Shown: positions 10,826 through 24,195, numbered from the stretch's first letter. The stretch is DNA of 64,000 nt from Allolobophora icterica (GCA_963556255.1 OY744613.1:51451949-51515948); one strand, 5' to 3'. Translations and numbers: made by a program. The notes: a model not told the origin generated them from the letters alone.

Positions 10826-11425
10826 CTTAGTGTTTCAAAGTGTGATCTTCGAAAGAGTGGAGCTCTTGCTGGAAGAAACGATTACTGAGGCAGAAGCTGG
10901 ATTCAGGTCAAGCAGAGGCATGCGAGTCCAGATTGTGAATCTGAGGATTATACTAGAAAAAGCAAGAGAGAGAAATCAACCAGTTTATGTTTGCTTTATT
11001 CATTTCGCAAAGACTTTTGATATGATCAGATATGATAATCTGTGGTAAACCATGCTTGAAATGTGATTTCCACCTCAGTTGACACAGTTAGGCCTACTAT
11101 GATGTGTGTACAAACAACAACGGTCCTATATCAGGACCGACAGTCCCACTTCAGCATGGTTCAAGGTCAGAAAAGGAGTCCGGTAAGGAAACAACCTGTC
11201 GCCATGCTTGATTAATATACTAGCAGAGCATGTGATGCGAAAAGCACCATCTGAATTTACCTGGGCATTCAGGAGGAAAGACCATCAACAATCTGAGGTA
11301 CGCGGATGACATCCTTTTAGTGCTACATCATCAAAAGAATTGTAGACAAGAAATTTTGAGTGGAGTCGACAGTGTGACAATAGAATACGGAATGTTCATC
11401 AATGCGACAGAGACGAAGGTAATGA
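10826..11425 (+). mobile_element. RTE-like LINE reverse transcriptase, 5' part
   Basis: The frame reads VELLLEETITEAEAGFRSSRG, then QIVNLRIILEKARERNQPVYVCF and FAKTFDMIRYDNLW, matching the endonuclease-reverse transcriptases of the RTE type as I recall them (AFDxIxHDxLW). Downstream, in broken frames, follow a KGVR-like piece near 11173, and LRYADDILLVL at 11291-11325, the catalytic YADD box. The element is 5' truncated and mutated (stop at 11046), so it is inactive. It continues at 13827 after a hAT insertion. Confidence 0.85.
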
Positions 11426-13818
11426 CAGGGTCCGATTTGCCGGGGGGGTCGGGGGGGTTGGACCCCCTTGCTTCTTTTTTTGACCCCCCTGCTTAAAGCC
11501 TTTGGCCGACCCCCGGGGGGGGGTCGGCTTGACCCCCTCAATTTCATTGCCCTCAGTCCTAACGAAACGACTCCATTATGACCAATCGCAAGCAATACGG
11601 CCTTGTCAGCTTTGGGTAATTATTTATTATCCAGTCGGTGCCCCAATTTTGAAATATCGCGTTAATATTGTTCACGAGTAGCGCTTTAAGCGTGGCATCT
11701 TCAGCTGTTGAGAGATATCTTACTTTAAGACAACAAACGGACAGAGGTCCCTCCACAAGCCAGCGCCCTCAGGCGAAGATCCCGGGATAAAGGCGCCTTT
11801 ATGCCCCGGGTCCTCGCCTCGATCCTAGCCTCGAGCATAATTATCAGCTTCAACGCTACGAGCATCCAGTTTCGGGGTAAAGGTCGTGCAGACAGTGGTA
11901 TATTCTGTCTGAGATGCGCTTTTGACCTCGGGTGACCTACACTAAAGTGCACATCTATAGTGACCAGTGCACAGCTGTAGGCTATGCTGTCAATTTTGTG
12001 CTGACAGTGGCTTTGAGACACGCAGTTTTATAGGATTCGACCTTTAAAATTATATGCATTCTATCAGGCTACACAATACAGTTTAAGTTTGCAAATCAGT
12101 ATTACATAGTATAATTTTAAGAGTCTCGGTACCGTAATTTCAGCCAACAGACAAGAACAGAACTGGAGATCGGCATAAGGGCAATTAATCGGCCTAGTGG
12201 CTCTCAAAAACGCGGTAAGTGAAGAAAAAGCATCTCAAAATGAGAAAGTACTTGCAAAGACTGTTTTCCTTCAAGCAACAGCTATTAGTAGGCTACATCT
12301 GCTGTGGATGATGGTCAAAATGCAGGCTCGTCTGAGCCTAATATCACTGGTGGTGCTGCATTTGTTGTTGAAAAATCCCCAGTTCAACAACGTTCCTGCT
12401 CAGAACTCTGCTTCTGACTCTGTTGCGGAACGGCAGAAAATGTTCAAACAAGAACACGTTCAAAACGTAGGCTGCGTCTCCTACCATTGGATTATGGTCG
12501 AGCGCCCTGCAGAAGCCCTGCACTCTGCTTCAGAGAAGTTTCCGATTGACAATTTTCTGCCCATCGTTGATCAATTCACAACCGAGTTGACAAGAAGACT
12601 ATAGCATCATACGAACTACAATGCTCAAGGTTTGGTTTTCTATATAGGCTTGAATTATATAATGATGAAGAAATACACAACTCAGAAAATCCATGTAGCA
12701 ATATATGGCGATGACCTCGATGAAAGCCTTGGCAATGAGCTCATAATATGCAGTGTTCTTATTTTTTCAAAATGTTTAAATACGAGACAGGTAGCGCATG
12801 CCTCAGCATACACGTAAGTCAGAGGCAGTTCATGTAGGCCTACAAATTAATACTTGACAAGGTGTTGAAAGTTTATTTCAAAATGTGGAAATTATGCTAT
12901 GAATGTACATGGTGCTCATATAGTCACAAACTGTAGTGCTGAATGAGCATTCAAATCCGGCCCTGCAGCCCAGATTGCGATTGAGTACTCATGTACAAAC
13001 AAGGCCAACATATGGGGGGTCATCAGCATTAACGGGCCATCGCTAACGCATTGGAATTTCAGGAATGACAGGAAATACGTACGTTATATCCTGGCTGAAA
13101 TCTGGGCACGATGGTGCCATAGATGAGCCAACTGGCATGGCGACTATTGTGCCAGAACAAAAGAAAAGTGCACAACTTTTTTCATAGTGATGCACTAGTG
13201 TACTTGGTCCACTGGTTCGTTGGTTTTGCTAGTATTTCCAGTGACAGTACTTGGTGCAATGGTTTGTTAGCTTTCGTTGTGTAATTGTATTTCATCTTTC
13301 AGTGCAATTTAGTCACATCTGACGCTTGTGTGTACAATTTGTTGTTCCTATTAGCAAGACCACCACTGTTAGAGGTGGGGGACACATCATACATTTGACC
13401 CCCCCAAATTTTCAAGAAACACGAAAAAGGTCAAAAAATATCGTGCGAAAACATTTGCTAACTTCTCTTTTGACCAGATCAGTTCAAAAGCGTTAACTTT
13501 GTTAACTTCTCTTTTTTACCTGATCAGTTCAAAAGCGTCCCCCCACCTGTCAAACAAGATCGCCGCCAGTGCCTATTGGTTCTTCAGCTAAAACTGCAAC
13601 TGAAAACTCCTTTTAATTTTTAATTTTTAAATTGTTTTTCATGTCATGTTTGCATCGTAGTTGACTGTTGGTCATTGCAGAATCTTGACATATCATGAAA
13701 GTTCATTAACTTCATTTAAAAAATAACGAGTAAAAAATTAATCATGGTTTAAAAATTTTTAAATTATTTTTTATAGATTTCCGACCCCCCTGCTTCTTTT
13801 TTGACAAATCGGACCCTG
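11426..13818. mobile_element. hAT DNA transposon with perfect 8-bp target duplication
   Basis: Termini CAGGGTCCGATTTG and CAAATCGGACCCTG are perfect inverted repeats. The flanking 8-mer GGTAATGA occurs at 11418-11425 and again at 13819-13826, the hallmark of hAT insertion. G-rich/C-rich subterminal repeats (GGGGGGTCGG, GACCCCCC) lie inside both ends. A frame at about 12197-12604 ends in FPIDNFLPIVDQFTTELTRRL, resembling the region before the dimerisation domain of ZMYM-type hAT transposases, but the rest of the transposase is unrecognisable. The copy is non-autonomous or decayed and sits inside the RTE LINE. Confidence 0.92.
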
Positions 13819-13826
13819 GGTAATGA

Positions 13827-14290
13827 TAAGCAAAGAGGAAACATTTGAGATAAATGTGGACACGAGAAGACTGGAGCAGGTAAAATCCTTTGAGTTCGCT
13901 AAGGAAAGAAGAAGAGAGAGGCATCCAAGCATTCTAGAACAAGTGTTTCAGAAACTTGTTAAGAATACCTGGGCAAAACGGATGAGTGTCGAACAAGTGT
14001 ACACGCTGGCGAGGACCAAAAGCTGAACTACGCCTATACCTGGAAGCTACTCTACTTCGGACATATCATGTGGCAGCCGAGGGACTGATTATGGGTGTCC
14101 TAGAAGGGGTTCGCAGCCATGGAAGAACGGGGATATGCTGGATCGAAGACGTTATATGATAGATTTGGCTATATATGAGTAACCAGCCTGATGGACGCAG
14201 TACGGGATAGAAAACGACGGTGACATGATATGTCATGACATGGTTGAGTAACTTGGCCAGCAAGTCACAGTATTGTGAAACGGAATTCTC
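13827..14290 (+). mobile_element. RTE-like LINE reverse transcriptase, 3' part
   Basis: Immediately after the hAT target duplication the interrupted LINE resumes (EINVDTRRLEQVKSFEF). Further on, in shifted frames, come WKLLYFGHIMWQP, VRSHGRTGICWIEDV and HDMVEQLGQQ, the typical C-terminal order of RTE-like enzymes (LGHVMR, GRG-KRRW, HDVVEQLG in my recollection). Several frameshifts make it inactive. Confidence 0.8.
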
Positions 14291-16254
<1,964 letters not shown>

Positions 16255-17370
16255 ATGAATGTAAACCATCGATCAGGACTAACAGAGGAGTGCAAAGGAA
16301 ACAAGAAAAAGGAATATTTTACAACTGACACAACTGAAAAACCTCACAAATGTGACTTATGTGGAAAAGGATTTGTCCTAAATAATCAACTAAAAGACCA
16401 CATGAGGATCCACACTGGTAAAAAAACACACAGTTGTCAATTATGTCAGAAAACTTTTCTATGGAAGAGTCGTTTGAATGAGCATATGAGGAACCACACT
16501 GGTGAAAAAACATACAATTGTGAATTTTGTTCAAAAACTTTTTTGTGGAGCAGTCACTTGAATCAGCATATGATTGTCCACACAGGAGAGAAAGCATTCA
16601 AGTGTGAATTGTGTCAGAAAACCTTTAGGGATAGGAATCACCTGAACAGGCATTCAAGAACACATTCAGGAGAAAAACCATACACATGTCACGTATGCCA
16701 CAAATCATTTACAGACGGTAGTACTTTGAATAGACATGAGAGAACTCACACTGGTGGTGAAAAAACATACAATTGTAAATTTTGTCAGAAAAGATTTTTA
16801 TATAGCAGTGATATGAATGAGCATGTGATTGTCCACACAGGAGAGAAACCATTCAAGTGTGAATTGTGTCAGAAAAGGTTAAGAGATGAGACTCACCTGA
16901 AGAGACATTTAATAACACATTCAGGAGAGAAACCATACAAATGTCACGTATGCCGCAAATCATTTACATACGGTAGTAGTTTGAATAGACATGAGAGAAC
17001 CCATGCTGGAAAGCAACAAGACAAATGTGAACAAAGTCAGAAATTATCTAAACGTCGTAGTTGTTTGGTTAAGGAGAGTTTGCGAGGTCATATTGAAGAG
17101 GAAGTTGATTTACGCCACACAGTGATTGGAAGTGTAAGCTTAGATAATCTGTTTTACCAGCCGATAACACACTCAGAAGATAAGGAAGATATGGATGTTG
17201 TTGGACAGAGCAAGTCATTTGTCTGTGACATTGAACCTTTTCTGGTGAAACGATTTGGATGTGGAAACTGTGAGGAAATGTTTGCAATAGAGAAAGAATT
17301 TCTAGAGCACTGTTTTGAGGTTTGTTTTGTTCCCGTTGAAAGTGACTTTGCAGTGTTATTTGAAGATTAG
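16255..17370 (+). CDS. C2H2 zinc-finger protein, 371 aa, intact
   Basis: One frame from ATG 16255 to the stop at 17370. Eight complete Cys2-His2 fingers run from residue about 30 to 260, with TGEK or SGEKPY linkers. Fingers 3-4-5 and 6-7-8 are an internal duplication of a three-finger block: each block has FC-K-FL-SS, then FKCELCQK, then CHVC-KSFT-GS-LNRHERTH. One linker in the second block carries an extra Gly (HTGGEK). After the fingers comes a degenerate finger (CEQSQKL) and the shared C-terminal module: DIEPFLVKRFGCGNCEEMF, EKEFLEHCFEVC, then FAVLFED at the end. Probably a nuclear DNA-binding protein; the target is unknown. No KRAB or other N-terminal effector domain is present in this exon. 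Confidence 0.93.
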   Translation: MNVNHRSGLTEECKGNKKKEYFTTDTTEKPHKCDLCGKGFVLNNQLKDHMRIHTGKKTHSCQLCQKTFLWKSRLNEHMRNHTGEKTYNCEFCSKTFLWSSHLNQHMIVHTGEKAFKCELCQKTFRDRNHLNRHSRTHSGEKPYTCHVCHKSFTDGSTLNRHERTHTGGEKTYNCKFCQKRFLYSSDMNEHVIVHTGEKPFKCELCQKRLRDETHLKRHLITHSGEKPYKCHVCRKSFTYGSSLNRHERTHAGKQQDKCEQSQKLSKRRSCLVKESLRGHIEEEVDLRHTVIGSVSLDNLFYQPITHSEDKEDMDVVGQSKSFVCDIEPFLVKRFGCGNCEEMFAIEKEFLEHCFEVCFVPVESDFAVLFED

Positions 17371-17589
17371 CTACAAAACTGCATTGAATGCATTCCTTTG
17401 TAAATATTATCAAACGTACCATTTATTGCAAGATTGTATGAAAGTCAACTACTATTTGTGGTTAGTATCTTTTATTCTGTTTTCTAGTTGACGTTTTAAA
17501 TGCATTTCATTTTGAGAACTTATCATAGCAGACTGTTTTTCTCCAGTCGATCACTGATTGTTTCAAACACTCCAGTTAGTAGGCCTAAT

Positions 17590-18410
17590 TCTGTACAGGA
17601 GTGATTCCAGTTTAGAGTAATTTCACATTTTCCTGTTAATTTTTTGCTCCAATAGAAAACTGTTAGAATTATTTAAATTTCTGTGAAGTGTATAATTTGT
17701 GATTTAATTTTGTTTCATTGGCTGGTTAAACTATTTGAAATCAGTAATAAAACTCTAGATATATACTTCAGATAGAGTGTAACTGTTTCTGTTGTAATTT
17801 AATGTAGGTTTATTCTAGTACTAATTATAGCATGAGCATAGTTTGGGGCGTGGTGGCTCAGTGGTAAGTTCGGCGCTGTGTACGGACCTTGGGCAAGTCC
17901 TTCACTCGCAATTGCTCGTATCGCTTCGGCGTGAAAATTCCGGCACAGTATCAAATGCTGTAGTCGGGAGGGCCTCTGAGTAGTAGTTGACTTCGAGAGG
18001 CGCTATAGAACTATCCGGAAGAAATAAATAAAAATAAAGACAAAGATTTTTTTCACACTGATTCATAAACTGACAATACCAGTGCATCTTGGAAAGCTGG
18101 AAGCTTACAACAGACTCTGCCCATAGCTCACCACATCATTCACCTCTGGTATAATAATAAGAAGATTATAATAATAATTACTATTATTATTACATAATAG
18201 TGATAATATAATAATAATTACTATTATTATTATATAGTAGTGATAATAGGATAGGTCTAATGATAGTCATCTTGTAATATTTGCTCCAATTTCAGTCATC
18301 TATATCTTTTCTAGTTAATCTATAGACAATTAAGTCAACATGTTGTCTTAATTAGATCCCAATAGTCAACAATTGAAACCAAATGCCCAAGTAATTCTGT
18401 TCAACAGTCA
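17590..18410 (+). repeat. Segment paralogous to 1850-2960
   Basis: Downstream flank of the finger gene that matches, in order and with moderate divergence, the flank of the decayed copy at the window start. A SINE-1 copy is inserted in it. Confidence 0.7.
17845..18040 (+). repeat. SINE-1 copy, internally deleted
   Basis: Starts GGGGCGTGGTGGCTCAGTGG (A-box) and jumps into the conserved body GGACCTTGGGCAAGTCC; the B-box part present in the 38.7 kb copy is missing. Ends in GAGAGGCGCTATAGAA and an AAATA tail. Confidence 0.85.
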
Positions 18411-18569
18411 AAAATTGGCTCCGAGAAGATGAAAAACTTTATTCTTGAATAGGTGGACACACGATTATCTTATGCTTTCCCGTTACATGATTGAAACTCT
18501 AGATTTAAAGACATTTCAATGCATATGTCCTAAATGCAATGTTATTGCATTTGATATTGCCCTTCCAAA

Positions 18570-18730
18570 CTTGGAAGCGCATGTACGGTAAAACATCGAG
18601 GGTGCAGAGGAATTGTGAGCTAAGGACATGCTCAAGTTCCCATCTCAGTGGAGTTTCGAACCCGTGGTCTTCACATTACAGTTCAAGTGCTCTAACCATG
18701 CAATCTGCGACCACATCCCACACTGTGTAT
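18570..18730 (-). repeat. tRNA-derived SINE, minus strand
   Basis: Reverse complement gives ATGGTTAGAGCACTTGAACTG (A-box and beyond), then ACGGGTTCGAAACTCCA (B-box), then a body with a GTCCTTAGCTCACAATT stretch. It is related to the SINE types at 35690 and 47550. Confidence 0.7.
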
Positions 18731-18789
18731 AACTACGCTCGACAACTGTTGACAACTCTGCCAAGACAACTCTGAACGTCCATGTCATC

Positions 18790-18900
18790 TGCGAATTGTC
18801 GATGGGAACCCATTGGTTGGTTACAAGGGTGTCACAACAAATGGTTCATGGACAAATGGTTCACAACAAATGGTTAACGGACAAATGGTTCATGATCTTC
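18790..18900. repeat. Short tandem repeat of ACAAATGGTT units
   Basis: ACAAATGGTTCATGG and ACAACAAATGGTT are repeated about five times in 80 bp. Confidence 0.75.
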
Positions 18901-19095
18901 CAGCTTCTAGGTTGAGTTATGTTTTAATCGAGAATCCAGCTAATAGTTTCAGTTAAATATTCATTGATAATTCATAGCTCTTCCAGTTTGAGCTTTATTT
19001 TAGTCACTCATCTAGCTTCTAGTTTGAGCTATATTTTCATCAGCCATCCAACTTCTAGTTTTAACTGTTTTTTCATTGCTGTACCAGCTTCATCC
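18895..19095 (-). repeat. Minisatellite related to the 4.4 kb MITE interior
   Basis: Five to six imperfect units of about 33-36 bp containing CCANCTTCTAGNTTGAGCT and a TTTTAATC/TTTCATC segment, the reverse complement of the units inside the MITE at 4353-4580. The MITE termini are not present here. Confidence 0.7.
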
Positions 19096-19106
19096 CTAAC
19101 CCATCA

Positions 19107-19330
19107 CATACTGAATTTCTGCTACTGGACGCTCCACAGCAACTCAAACAATTTGATCGGCTTAAGTCATTGAAACTGGGTGACTCAATTGTTGAGCTGG
19201 CAGACGCTGCTCGTAACTTGGGTGTTGTTTTCAATTCTAAAATGTCTCTCACTAGCCATGTAAACAGTCATCGTATATCTTTATTTGTGAAATACGCAGA
19301 ATTAGGCATTGTTGCCCATGTCACCAAGTA
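19107..19330 (+). mobile_element. CR1/L2-like LINE fragment
   Basis: Reads TEFLLLDAPQQLKQFDRLKS and LGDSIVELADAARNLGVVF with SKMSLTSHVN, the post-catalytic segment of CR1/L2 reverse transcriptase (LGVxFD...FxxHI). It is about 75-80% identical by eye to 38150-38370. Truncated at both ends. Confidence 0.8.
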
Positions 19331-19339
19331 CATATCTGC

Positions 19340-20537
19340 TTTTATTGTTCACCATAAACATGAAAATAACAAGTACATGTTACATGCAGTGACCGTTCCG
19401 CTAACCCCCCCCCCCAGTTACAATAAATCATTGCAACCAGTTCGTTAAGTGTCGTGTCCATTATTATTTATAGCATCAACAAAACAAAACCCCAATTGTG
19501 AAGCAGTGTGTGCCTAAACAGTGAGTATAACCAAACCGCTTCAGAGCAGCCCTAGCATTTTAAAGATCAAATCAAGCAGTAGAATTGTTCCAAAAGCAAT
19601 ATAAACACAGTCCAGAGATCCAGTTGAGAACCTCTAACTTCAAAATTTCAATTGCATTATGCATAATACACTCAACGCTAGGCCTACACTCCTTCAATCA
19701 TCCTGCCCAAAGCATTAACTATGGCAAAAGTTCCATAATAAGACAGCACATAAGGACTTCCATAATAGGCCTACACCCCGTAGCCTAATGCGTAAAAATT
19801 AATAGGCGTAATAGTTGAATTGGTGGTTTTCCAAATTTGATTTTAAAATGAGATGCTACTTATTTTCGTGCGCGTTATTATGAATGTTTTTTTTATAAAA
19901 GAGATCGATTTTTAAATGGATTCTATATTCACTCTGATGGTCACGACTTACTAAATATGACGTCTGCCTAGACCTAATGTAATTTCTCATTGTTTTTTAG
20001 TGACGCCATTTTGTTGAGTTTAACAGCAGAAGCGGTTTCTCGTTCAATTTCTTTACTGGGTTTCGTGAGCTATGTCAAATTATCTCCATTTAAGCCTTGC
20101 TTGTTTTATGTTTACCTGTTGCAATTATATAACACCAAGGTTTGCAGAACGACTCATTTATCTTGCATTATATTATTTGAAATTTTAATTACAGTACTTA
20201 ATGGCATGTGTTAAAGTTGTTTTTTTCTTTGTCATACTGCTGTTATCAAACCCAGATTTAGCCTATCTTCTGTTTAAGCTGAAGCTCCTGTCAGCTGCTT
20301 GTTTGAGTATAGTTTTGTTCAGGTTGAATAGGGCCAAGTCTGTGTATTTTTGTATATACTGTATAACACTGTAATAACAAAGATGATTAACGTCGCCCTC
20401 CTTTATCCAGTCTTTGGACTGGCACTTCCAGAGTACAGACTTGAGACTTCGATCCAAATAATATTATTAGGGTAGATAACACAGGAATATAGAAACTTCG
20501 TGTAAATAGAAGTTTTAATTCTGTTGAAGGTCTGGAT
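19340..20537. other. Upstream flank of the 20.5 kb finger gene
   Basis: No coding frame recognised. A C-run at 19404-19413 is the only low-complexity feature. Confidence 0.4.
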
Positions 20538-22048
20538 ATGGAAGAAAGAATCAAAGGCAATGAAAACCAATTTAAATGTGAAGTCTGTAACAAAGATTTT
20601 TCACAGATTTACAATCTGAAAATCCACAAAAGAACTCACATTGGAGAGAAGCAATATATGTGCAATTTATGTCACAGAGGATTTATGCGTAGGGACTATT
20701 TGGAATGCCATAGAAGAACACACACTGGCGATAGACCATTCAAGTGCGATATTTGTCACAAAGGATTTTCACAAAGGGTGATCTAAACCGACACACAAGA
20801 ATCCACACTGGAGAAAGACCATACACGTGCAGTTTATGTCAAAAAACATTTGCAGAGAAGACTCATCTGGAATACCACAAAAGAAATCACACAGGAGAAA
20901 GACCGTACAATTGCAATTTATGTCACAAAGCATTTGCGCAGAGGGCTGTTCTGAAAACACACTCAAGAACCCACACGGGAGAAAAACCATACAAGTGCAG
21001 TTTGTGTCACAGAAGATTTGCACATAGGAACTCTTTGGGATGCCATGAAAGAACCCATACTAGTGATAAACCATACAAATGCAATTTATGTCACAAAGAA
21101 TTTGCACGTAAAAATTATTTGGAGTGCCATAAAAGAAAACACACTGGTGATAAACCTTTCAAATGTAATTTATGTAACAAAGCATTTGCACAAAGCAATC
21201 ATCTGCAATACCACATAAGAACTCACACTGGAGAAAAACCATACTTGTGCAATATATGCCAGAAAATGTTTATGCGGAAGTATAGTGTTGAAGAACATTT
21301 AAATACTCATACGGGAGACAAGCCTTTCAACTGTAATTTATGTCACAAAGCATTTGCACAGAGAAGTTATGTAAAAATACACAAAAGAACCCACACTGGA
21401 GAAAAACCATACAGGTGCAATGTATGCCACAGAACATTTGCACAAAATGCTCATCTGAAATATCACAAAAGAACTCACACTGGAGAAAAACCATACAAAT
21501 GCAATTTATGCAGCAAAGCACTAGCACGGAGTGAAGATCTCAAACTGAAGTTGAAAAAACATGCTGGGGAAAATCGATCTGTTGGGAAATTATGTGATGT
21601 GCCATGTGCGCAGAGTGATATTTTCATCCACCATGCAACAACCAATGTTGAAAGTAAAGTCAGTGAAAGCCTTGTGTTGACAAAGGCTGAAAAATACCCC
21701 GCAAGTACTTTCCATATGACATTCAGTACTGACTATGAGAACTGTGGTGATGGGAAACAGTTTTCAACTGCCTCAGCAACCATGGCTGACAACTGTAGGC
21801 AGAGAAAAATTTCCAGTGAAGTCAAAAAACATTGTTTTGCGGAGCACCCTAGAATACGTGCTGTGGTTGATCATTCAACTTTTATACCATATGGATGTGG
21901 AATGTGTGACGGAATATTTGAAGTTGAAAAGCAATTTATGGAACATTGTTATCATCACTACAGAGATACCCCAGACAAAGATACATTTCTTGAAATATTT
22001 GAAATTCAGCTGTGTAGTTACCTTCCTAGAGCACAGACAACAGTTTAG
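20538..22048 (+). CDS. C2H2 zinc-finger protein, about 503 codons, one frameshift
   Basis: ATG 20538 (MEERIKG) opens a frame with two full fingers and the first half of a third, which stops at 20786. A second frame carries the rest of finger 3 ([10 protein letters not shown]) through to the stop at 22048. One missing G in the G-run at 20776-20778 explains the break. Eleven canonical fingers with TGEKPYKC or TGDKPFKCN linkers are followed by finger 12, which has lost a His ([15 protein letters not shown]), then a low-complexity tail and the shared C-terminal module ([24 protein letters not shown]). Either a sequencing error or a young loss-of-function change. Probably a nuclear DNA-binding protein if intact. 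Confidence 0.88.
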
Positions 22049-22491
22049 TTCATGATGCTTTAACCTGGTCTGTTCCTCCTTAACCAAGTTTAGTGCTATC
22101 GACATTTATTTGGTTCTCTGCTGTTCCTGTTTCATATTGCAATGTCGAAGATATGCATTATTGCTGTTATTCCTCGTGTCAGACTCAGAATTGTTTAGTT
22201 TCAAATTTTTAAAAACTTTTTAGCCTGTCACCATATGACGATTTTCAGTTCAGTCATTGTCAGTTTCATGTGTTTTCTCTAAGTTATTTCTGCAGTTACA
22301 CCTGTTCGTCTTCAATGACTTCTGCAAAGGTAAAAATTGTCACCTTAGATAAAAGGATCGAGAGGGGTTATGAGAAAAGCTGATCTCAACATCTACGTTT
22401 GGTACAGAGTTACTGTACAGTCTACAGTATGCACCCATTTGAATCAGATAATGAAAATAGTTGGCTTGATGTGATTAGAGACCAAAGTAGG
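22049..22491. other. 3' flank, no gene seen
   Basis: Presumed 3' untranslated region and flank of the finger gene. No clear AATAAA close to the stop codon was noticed. Confidence 0.4.
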
Positions 22492-22499
22492 CCATGGTC

Positions 22500-22659
22500 C
22501 AGTGTGTAATCTAGTCCCCCTGTTCTGGGGGGACAAGGTTTCTCGGGGGGAATTTCCCCCCAAAAAGGTCTCTGCCTTACAATATTGCTGAGTTCTGGGG
22601 GGCAACTTCAATCCTGGGGGGGGGATTTCCCCCCAAAAGACGTCTAGATTAAACACTGC
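22500..22659. mobile_element. Small hAT-type MITE with 8-bp duplication
   Basis: Ends CAGTGTGTAATCTAGTC and GTCTAGATTAAACACTG are near-perfect inverted repeats. CCATGGTC flanks at 22492-22499 and, after one extra C, at 22660-22667. The interior is C-run and G-run rich (TTCCCCCC, CTGGGGGG) in repeated blocks. No coding capacity. Confidence 0.85.
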
Positions 22660-22669
22660 CCATGGTCTC

Positions 22670-23160
22670 AGATTGGTAATGCGGACATAGGGAGGGTGGT
22701 TCCAAAGTGGGTCAAGTTTTCAGACGCCCTTGTGGATGTTCGCATGGCGTCTACGACTAGGAAGTGATAGAATCTATTATTGTACAATTGACTAAGAGAA
22801 GAGGTAGAGAGAACCAGCGACTGGTCATCATCATACCATTATATTTAATCGAATCATTCTTTCCATCGTTGGCAGACTTCTCTGAGTGAAGCTGCATTCG
22901 TTTGCTTCTGTGCGTTCAAGCCTTCCTTTGCGGCTGAAAGTCAGCCTGTGTGATTCTGTCGGATTCAGCCGCAGTTAATTTGAAGACACAGAGGAGGAGG
23001 GAATGGAGCTAGGCAGTTGGGAGGGAGATTTGTGATGAAGGAGAGTGTTGACAGCTTTCCAGAGATTGTATCGTATTGTATTGCATTTCGAAACTTATAA
23101 AGCGCCTCTACCCAGTGCCCACCAATCAGAGGCATTCCCAGTGCGAAATGCAAGTTTTAA
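22670..23160. other. Non-coding, no gene seen
   Basis: No recognisable gene. A TATTGTATTGCATTTCG-like stretch and GCGCCTCTACCCAG near 23065-23115 resemble LINE 3' sequence. Confidence 0.4.
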
Positions 23161-23239
23161 CCCTTCGTCGGGCGAAAAAAAACTATACAACTAAGGTCGT
23201 GGGGTCAATTTTGACCCCATAGTAGTTGTCCGCAAAGGT

Positions 23240-23700
23240 TCACCAGTCACTCTGGTACAGAGTAAAGCAGGGAGGCGACCTGACCGACGACTCTGATGAG
23301 CGTAGACTCGGATCCGACCTGGGCTGGTGAACCAAAGTCCTCCGTGCCCACCTTCTCGTGGTGCGGACCGTTAGTACCCTTCCTAGGAAGTACTCTTCCT
23401 AGGAGGGGGAACGAACGGGCACGGCAGGCAAAACCAGGGGAAGGCAATGGCAAACCACCCCTGTTAATCATGCCAAGAAAATCGTCATGCCACACACCAA
23501 ACCACGCCGATGGTCGCGGATGGAGGGACTCCCAGGCCGGAGCGCTGAGGTGGGACTCCCAGGCCAAAGCGCGACTCAAGGGCTACTGGGAGAAGTAGCA
23601 AGACGGCAACGGAGACTGTGTGGCATGACGATCGCTAGGGCTCCTAGAGCCGACGGCACAAAGAGTAGTTATCATGTAAATCGAATAAAATAAGCAAATA
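23240..23700 (+). mobile_element. RTE-like leader segment, GC-rich
   Basis: Contains AAGGCAATGGCAAACCACCCC followed by TGCCAAGAAAATCGTCATG, a word order I recall from leader regions of RTE-type LINEs and derived SINEs. A GGTCGCGGATGG motif follows. No reverse transcriptase is attached. The frames across it reflect high GC, not a protein family. Confidence 0.5.
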
Positions 23701-23739
23701 GATTATACGAGAAGGTCATTATTATTATTATTATTCACT

Positions 23740-24195
23740 GAAATGTCATTATTTATTGTACTTCCTCATGACGTGACGTCATAAAATGACGTCATGGCAT
23801 GACGTTACGTCATGATGTTATGGCGCCACATACAAACGTAGGCTTGTAATACTGTTCTTGCCCTTATGTTTAGCGCCATCAATACAATATAATGACGCTT
23901 CCTCATGACATGACGTCATGACGTGACATCATGACGTGGCGTCATGACATGACGTCACGTCATGATGTCATGACGCCATATACCAAAATAGGCTTGTAAT
24001 ACTGTTCTTACGCTAACGTTAAACGCCCTCAATACAATGTAATGACGCTTCCTCAGACATGACGTCATGACGTGACGTCATGACGTGGCGTCATGACATG
24101 ACGTCACGTAGTGATATTATGACGCCACATACAAGCATAGGCTTGTAATACTGTTCTTAGACTATTGTATAGTGCCCTCAATACAATGAAATAAC
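23740..24195. repeat. Minisatellite of about 150 bp, three units, dense in TGACGTCA
   Basis: The anchor GGCTTGTAATACTGTTCTT occurs at 23841, 23991 and 24140, spacing 150 and 149. Each unit carries a cluster of TGACGTCA/TGACGTGA/CATGACG palindromes, the CREB/ATF consensus, and a CCCTCAATACAATG segment. Regulatory activity is not shown by the sequence. Confidence 0.85.

Noticed and set aside
12632..12817. Separate small gene
   Set aside because: Lies inside the hAT element and matches nothing; part of decayed element interior.
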